DNA of 8,251 nucleotides from assembly GCA_900551775.1 (NCBI GenBank), contig URXI01000193.1:1-8251 (forward strand), in the 5' to 3' direction. The DNA comes from an uncultured Eubacterium sp. (lineage in GTDB: Bacteria > Bacillota > Clostridia > Peptostreptococcales > Anaerovoracaceae). Of the stretch, positions 6,388 to 8,251 are shown one piece after another (position 1 is the stretch's first letter; every line of letters begins with the position of its first letter). The notes below the pieces were generated by a model. The model searched no databases. It was given only the letters and a program-made list of their open reading frames with translations, and was not told the DNA's origin. A program made the translations under genes and the position numbers.

Positions 6388-6403
6388 AGCAAAATTTGTG
6401 CCA
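6388..6403 (-). promoter_or_regulatory. Sigma-54 (-24/-12) promoter of the Fe-ADH gene
   Basis: On the minus strand the sequence reads TGGCACAAATTTTGCT. The -24 GG and -12 GC are separated by exactly 10 bases, and TGGCAC plus TTGCT match the sigma-54 consensus. It lies between the hydrolase terminator and the Fe-ADH start codon and predicts a start at about 6377. I found no copy of the TTGTTGC enhancer half-site just upstream of it. Confidence 0.83.
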
Positions 6404-6405
6404 TG

Positions 6406-6438
6406 AAAAAACACACCGACATCAATCGTCCGTGTGTT
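6406..6438 (-). terminator. Rho-independent terminator of the alpha/beta hydrolase gene
   Basis: AACACAC (6410-6416) pairs with GTGTGTT (6432-6438). After a C/C mismatch, GAC (6418-6420) pairs with GTC (6428-6430), leaving a 7-base loop. On the minus strand the stem runs into six Us (complement of A6406-6411). The hydrolase stop codon (6422-6424) lies inside the loop. Confidence 0.75.
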
Positions 6439-7615
6439 CTTCTCTGATTTTCATCAATTCTTCTATGAATTTTTCGCTTTCGTTGATCCAGGGGCTGTGA
6501 CCGGAGTGTTCGAACCAGACGATCTTTTTCTCCGGCGCCGCAAGGAGCTCATAGTACTCTTCAGCCAAAGCCAGGGGTGCATTGAGGTCGTGTTTTCCCA
6601 GGAAAAAATAGACGGGAACGTTCACTTTTCGATAATCTTTCCGCAGGTTGACATCGTACAGCTGGGGATAGACGTGATTAAAAGTATTGAGAATGCCCCT
6701 GAGGTAATTGATCTTGTCCCACAGCCCGTATTCCTCAGAACCGATGTCCCGCATGGTCTGAAAGCCGTTTTGGTGAATTTCCTCGTTCTGCCCCATGACT
6801 TTGTTCAAATATTGAAGGTAGACGGCGCTCTTTCGGGTCACATCCATTCCGTAATACGGCGGTCTCCCGTTGACCTTCAGCCGCTCTGCGGTTTTGCTGT
6901 CTCCTGCCTCTTCGGCAAGGCGCAGGGCCTTCTGATAGTCGATGACTTCCGTTTGTCTAAAGTCCACCATCTGACCAGTGCCGACCAAAGCCGCGTACAT
7001 CTCCGGGGCTCTGTCGATCAAAAATATTCCCAGGGCGCTGCCCCAGGATTCTCCGACCAGATAAATTTTTTCCTGATCAAAACGCGCTCTGAGGTAGTTT
7101 GTCAAAGCATATCCGTCTTCCACGTAAACCTCCGGCGTGATATCCTCGATGTCCATGGCATGGTAGGATTTTGCTGCGCCTGGCTGATCCCAGACGACCA
7201 CCGTGAAGTGCTTTTCAAGTGCCCCCAGCTCGTGGCGCACGGCAGCCATCTGAGAACCGCCCGGTCCGCCTGCAAGAAAGAGAAGCACGGGATTGTTCCT
7301 GTCTTCGCCCCTGATGCTGATCCATTCTTCTCTACCGTTCAAATTGACCGCAGTGAGCTCGGCGATCTTTTCCTTCCCCTCACCCTTGGATATGTCCGGC
7401 GTCGCCGCGGTCTGCTGCGACCAGAAGACCAGGCCTCCGCCCAAGAGGCAGAGGAGACCAAAGAGCATCAGGCTCTTCTTCAGCGTCCTTCCTGTTCTGC
7501 CGACTTCCTTTCTCCGTTGTCTCTTTACAGCAAAGCGGATTGCCGAAATCACCGCCGTCAGGAGGCAGATCACTCCAGCCAGGCAGATGATGCCAAAAAA
7601 TAGAACCTCTGTCAT
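6422..7615 (-). CDS. Membrane-anchored alpha/beta hydrolase, prolyl iminopeptidase-like (S33-type fold)
   Basis: From the chosen start this is a 397-residue protein. Two hydrophobic segments (about 4-27 and 48-65), separated by a very basic loop (KRQRRKEVGRTGR), anchor the N-terminus. An alpha/beta hydrolase domain fills about 85-395. The LAGGPGG turn (114-120) matches the HGGPG oxyanion motif of proline iminopeptidases, DQPGAAKS (143-150) matches their DQRGxGxS, the nucleophile is S190 in GESWG, and the likely acid and base are D343 (GKHD) and H373 (HSGHSPW). By homology it hydrolyses a peptide, ester or amide. The substrate, and whether the domain faces outside, is not determined. The start at 7615 has AAAGGAG 5 bases upstream. 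An in-frame ATG at 7672 lies upstream of the predicted transcription start and is rejected. Its promoter is covered by operators of the divergent TetR gene. Confidence 0.9.
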   Translation of the reverse strand: MTEVLFFGIICLAGVICLLTAVISAIRFAVKRQRRKEVGRTGRTLKKSLMLFGLLCLLGGGLVFWSQQTAATPDISKGEGKEKIAELTAVNLNGREEWISIRGEDRNNPVLLFLAGGPGGSQMAAVRHELGALEKHFTVVVWDQPGAAKSYHAMDIEDITPEVYVEDGYALTNYLRARFDQEKIYLVGESWGSALGIFLIDRAPEMYAALVGTGQMVDFRQTEVIDYQKALRLAEEAGDSKTAERLKVNGRPPYYGMDVTRKSAVYLQYLNKVMGQNEEIHQNGFQTMRDIGSEEYGLWDKINYLRGILNTFNHVYPQLYDVNLRKDYRKVNVPVYFFLGKHDLNAPLALAEEYYELLAAPEKKIVWFEHSGHSPWINESEKFIEELMKIREEHTDD

Positions 7616-7632
7616 AAGCTCTCCTTTCTTTT

Positions 7633-7647
7633 TTGACCAATGGTCAA
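7633..7647. promoter_or_regulatory. Operator 1 (TetR-type palindrome)
   Basis: TTGACCA-A-TGGTCAA is a perfect 15-bp inverted repeat. It lies downstream of the predicted hydrolase start of transcription and upstream of its ribosome site, where a bound repressor would block elongation. Confidence 0.7.
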
Positions 7648-7660
7648 CTCGTTGCCACAA

Positions 7661-7689
7661 AGGATAACACATTTTTGACCACTAGTCAA
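7661..7689 (-). promoter_or_regulatory. Predicted sigma-70-type promoter of the hydrolase gene
   Basis: On the minus strand TTGACT (7684-7689, -35) and TATCCT (7661-7666, -10) are separated by 17 bases. The -35 element lies inside operator 2. The start is expected near 7654. Confidence 0.6.
7675..7689. promoter_or_regulatory. Operator 2 (TetR-type palindrome)
   Basis: TTGACCA-C-TAGTCAA matches operator 1 at 13 of 15 positions and starts 42 bp away, four helical turns, so both would face the same side of the DNA. It overlaps the -35 regions predicted for both divergent promoters. Confidence 0.7.
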
Positions 7690-7711
7690 GTCTTTGTGCC
7701 TGTGTTATACT
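7683..7711 (+). promoter_or_regulatory. Predicted promoter of the TetR-family gene
   Basis: A good -10 (TATACT, 7706-7711) stands 17 bases after a weak -35 (TAGTCA, 7683-7688) that overlaps operator 2. A further palindrome, TTTGATCAAA (7711-7720), covers the expected start of transcription. Autoregulation is the natural inference. Confidence 0.5.
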
Positions 7712-7730
7712 TTGATCAAAGAGGTGAAAA

Positions 7731-8251
7731 ATGAAAGACAAGAAAGAGCAGATTTTAGATGCCATGGAAGCTCTGTGCAAAGAAGGCAAGGGCGGCAGCG
7801 CGTCGGTCAGCGAAATTGCCAAAAAGGCTGGCATCGCCAAGGGCGGCATATACTATTATTTTCGTTCCAAAGAAGAGGTTCTCGACGCTCTGGTCAGGCG
7901 GCACTATGGCGCGGCCATTGCAGATTGCCGTCTTTATCTCGAGAAGCAGCAGGCAGATGCCCTCACTAAGCTGGCCGCATTCCTAGAGTTCTATCAAAGC
8001 CGGGTGAACCAGGCGCCTTTTGACGCTTATCTGCATCTGCCGCAAAACGCCGCCATCCACCAGAAATCGCTGTCAGAAATTCTTCTATCGCTGACGCCTT
8101 TGATTGCAGGACTGCTTCAGCAAGGCGTGGAGGAAGGCATCTTTTGCTGTGAGCATCCGGAAGCATACGCCCAGATCCTCCTTTCCGTCTTCACATTTTT
8201 ATTAGATCCCGGAATCTTCCACTGGACAGCGGCCCAGCGGCTGGCAAAGCT
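7731..8251 (+). CDS. TetR/AcrR-family transcriptional regulator, cut by the window end
   Basis: The ATG at 7731 has AGAGGTG a few bases upstream and opens a frame that stays open for 173 codons to the window edge, so the C-terminus is missing. Residues 5-52 form a TetR-type DNA-binding domain: ILDAMEALCKEG as helix 1, then SVSEIAKKAGIAKGGIYYYFRSKEEVLDALV (27-53) with the typical helix-turn-helix and the YYYF-xx-K signature. Residues after about 55 are the helical ligand-binding and dimer domain, whose inducer cannot be read. The gene is divergent from the membrane hydrolase across a 115-bp gap holding two TetR-type palindromes, which makes a local repressor of the hydrolase and of itself the likely role. 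TetR proteins are usually 180-220 residues, so only a short tail is missing. Confidence 0.92.
   Translation, partial: MKDKKEQILDAMEALCKEGKGGSASVSEIAKKAGIAKGGIYYYFRSKEEVLDALVRRHYGAAIADCRLYLEKQQADALTKLAAFLEFYQSRVNQAPFDAYLHLPQNAAIHQKSLSEILLSLTPLIAGLLQQGVEEGIFCCEHPEAYAQILLSVFTFLLDPGIFHWTAAQRLAK

Noticed and set aside
6363..6425. Longer Fe-ADH start giving 21 extra residues (MMSVCFF...)
   Set aside because: It overlaps the hydrolase terminator and the sigma-54 promoter. The family N-terminus begins at MYNF, which has GGAGG.
6434..7603. A 389-codon open frame on the plus strand opposite the hydrolase gene, and a similar 319-codon frame opposite the thiolase (1005-1964)
   Set aside because: Both are antisense shadows of genes with clear motifs. 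Their translations show no recognisable domain and are rich in residues typical of reverse-frame reading.
7616..7672. Longer hydrolase start giving 19 extra residues (MCYPLWQRV...)
   Set aside because: It lies across an operator and the predicted -10 region, has no ribosome site, and precedes the expected transcription start. The ATG at 7615 has AAAGGAG.

Overview
The window looks like a chromosomal segment from an anaerobic Gram-positive bacterium, most likely a member of the Clostridia. The evidence is the strong AGGAGG-type ribosome binding sites, a sigma-54 activator, an OFA-type carboxylate transporter, a DUF362 protein, and an iron-dependent alcohol dehydrogenase of the BdhA/YugJ/YqhD type. 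The genus cannot be read from the sequence. Both ends are cut: the window opens inside an activator gene and closes inside a TetR-type repressor gene.

Positions 1-2048 hold the end of a sigma-54-dependent activator (plus strand), then a hairpin that can terminate transcription from both sides, then a thiolase gene on the minus strand. From about 5119 down to 854 lies one minus-strand operon in the order DUF362 protein, 86-residue aromatic-rich protein, OFA-type MFS transporter, thiolase. The first two genes overlap at TAATG, and the other gaps are 12 and 15 bases. The operon is preceded by a near-consensus -24/-12 (sigma-54) promoter, a leader of about 156 nt with two inverted repeats, and an upstream palindrome TTGTTGC-N6-GCAACAA placed where an enhancer-binding activator would sit.

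Positions 5225-6362 hold an iron-containing alcohol dehydrogenase on the minus strand, split into two frames near 6010-6020. It has its own sigma-54 promoter (6388-6403), packed against the terminator of the next gene. Two sigma-54 promoters and a sigma-54 activator therefore occur within about 6.4 kb. The inferred picture is a small regulon: a signal sensed by the missing N-terminus of the activator would switch on uptake (MFS), alcohol or aldehyde oxidoreduction (Fe-ADH), CoA-ester cleavage or condensation (thiolase), and the uncharacterised DUF362 protein and small partner. The substrate is unknown.

Positions 6422-8251 are a separate module: a membrane-anchored alpha/beta hydrolase resembling prolyl iminopeptidases (minus) and a divergent TetR-family regulator (plus, cut by the window end). 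Their shared 115-bp intergenic region carries two near-identical 15-bp operators 42 bp apart that overlap or flank the predicted promoters, so the regulator very likely controls the hydrolase and itself.
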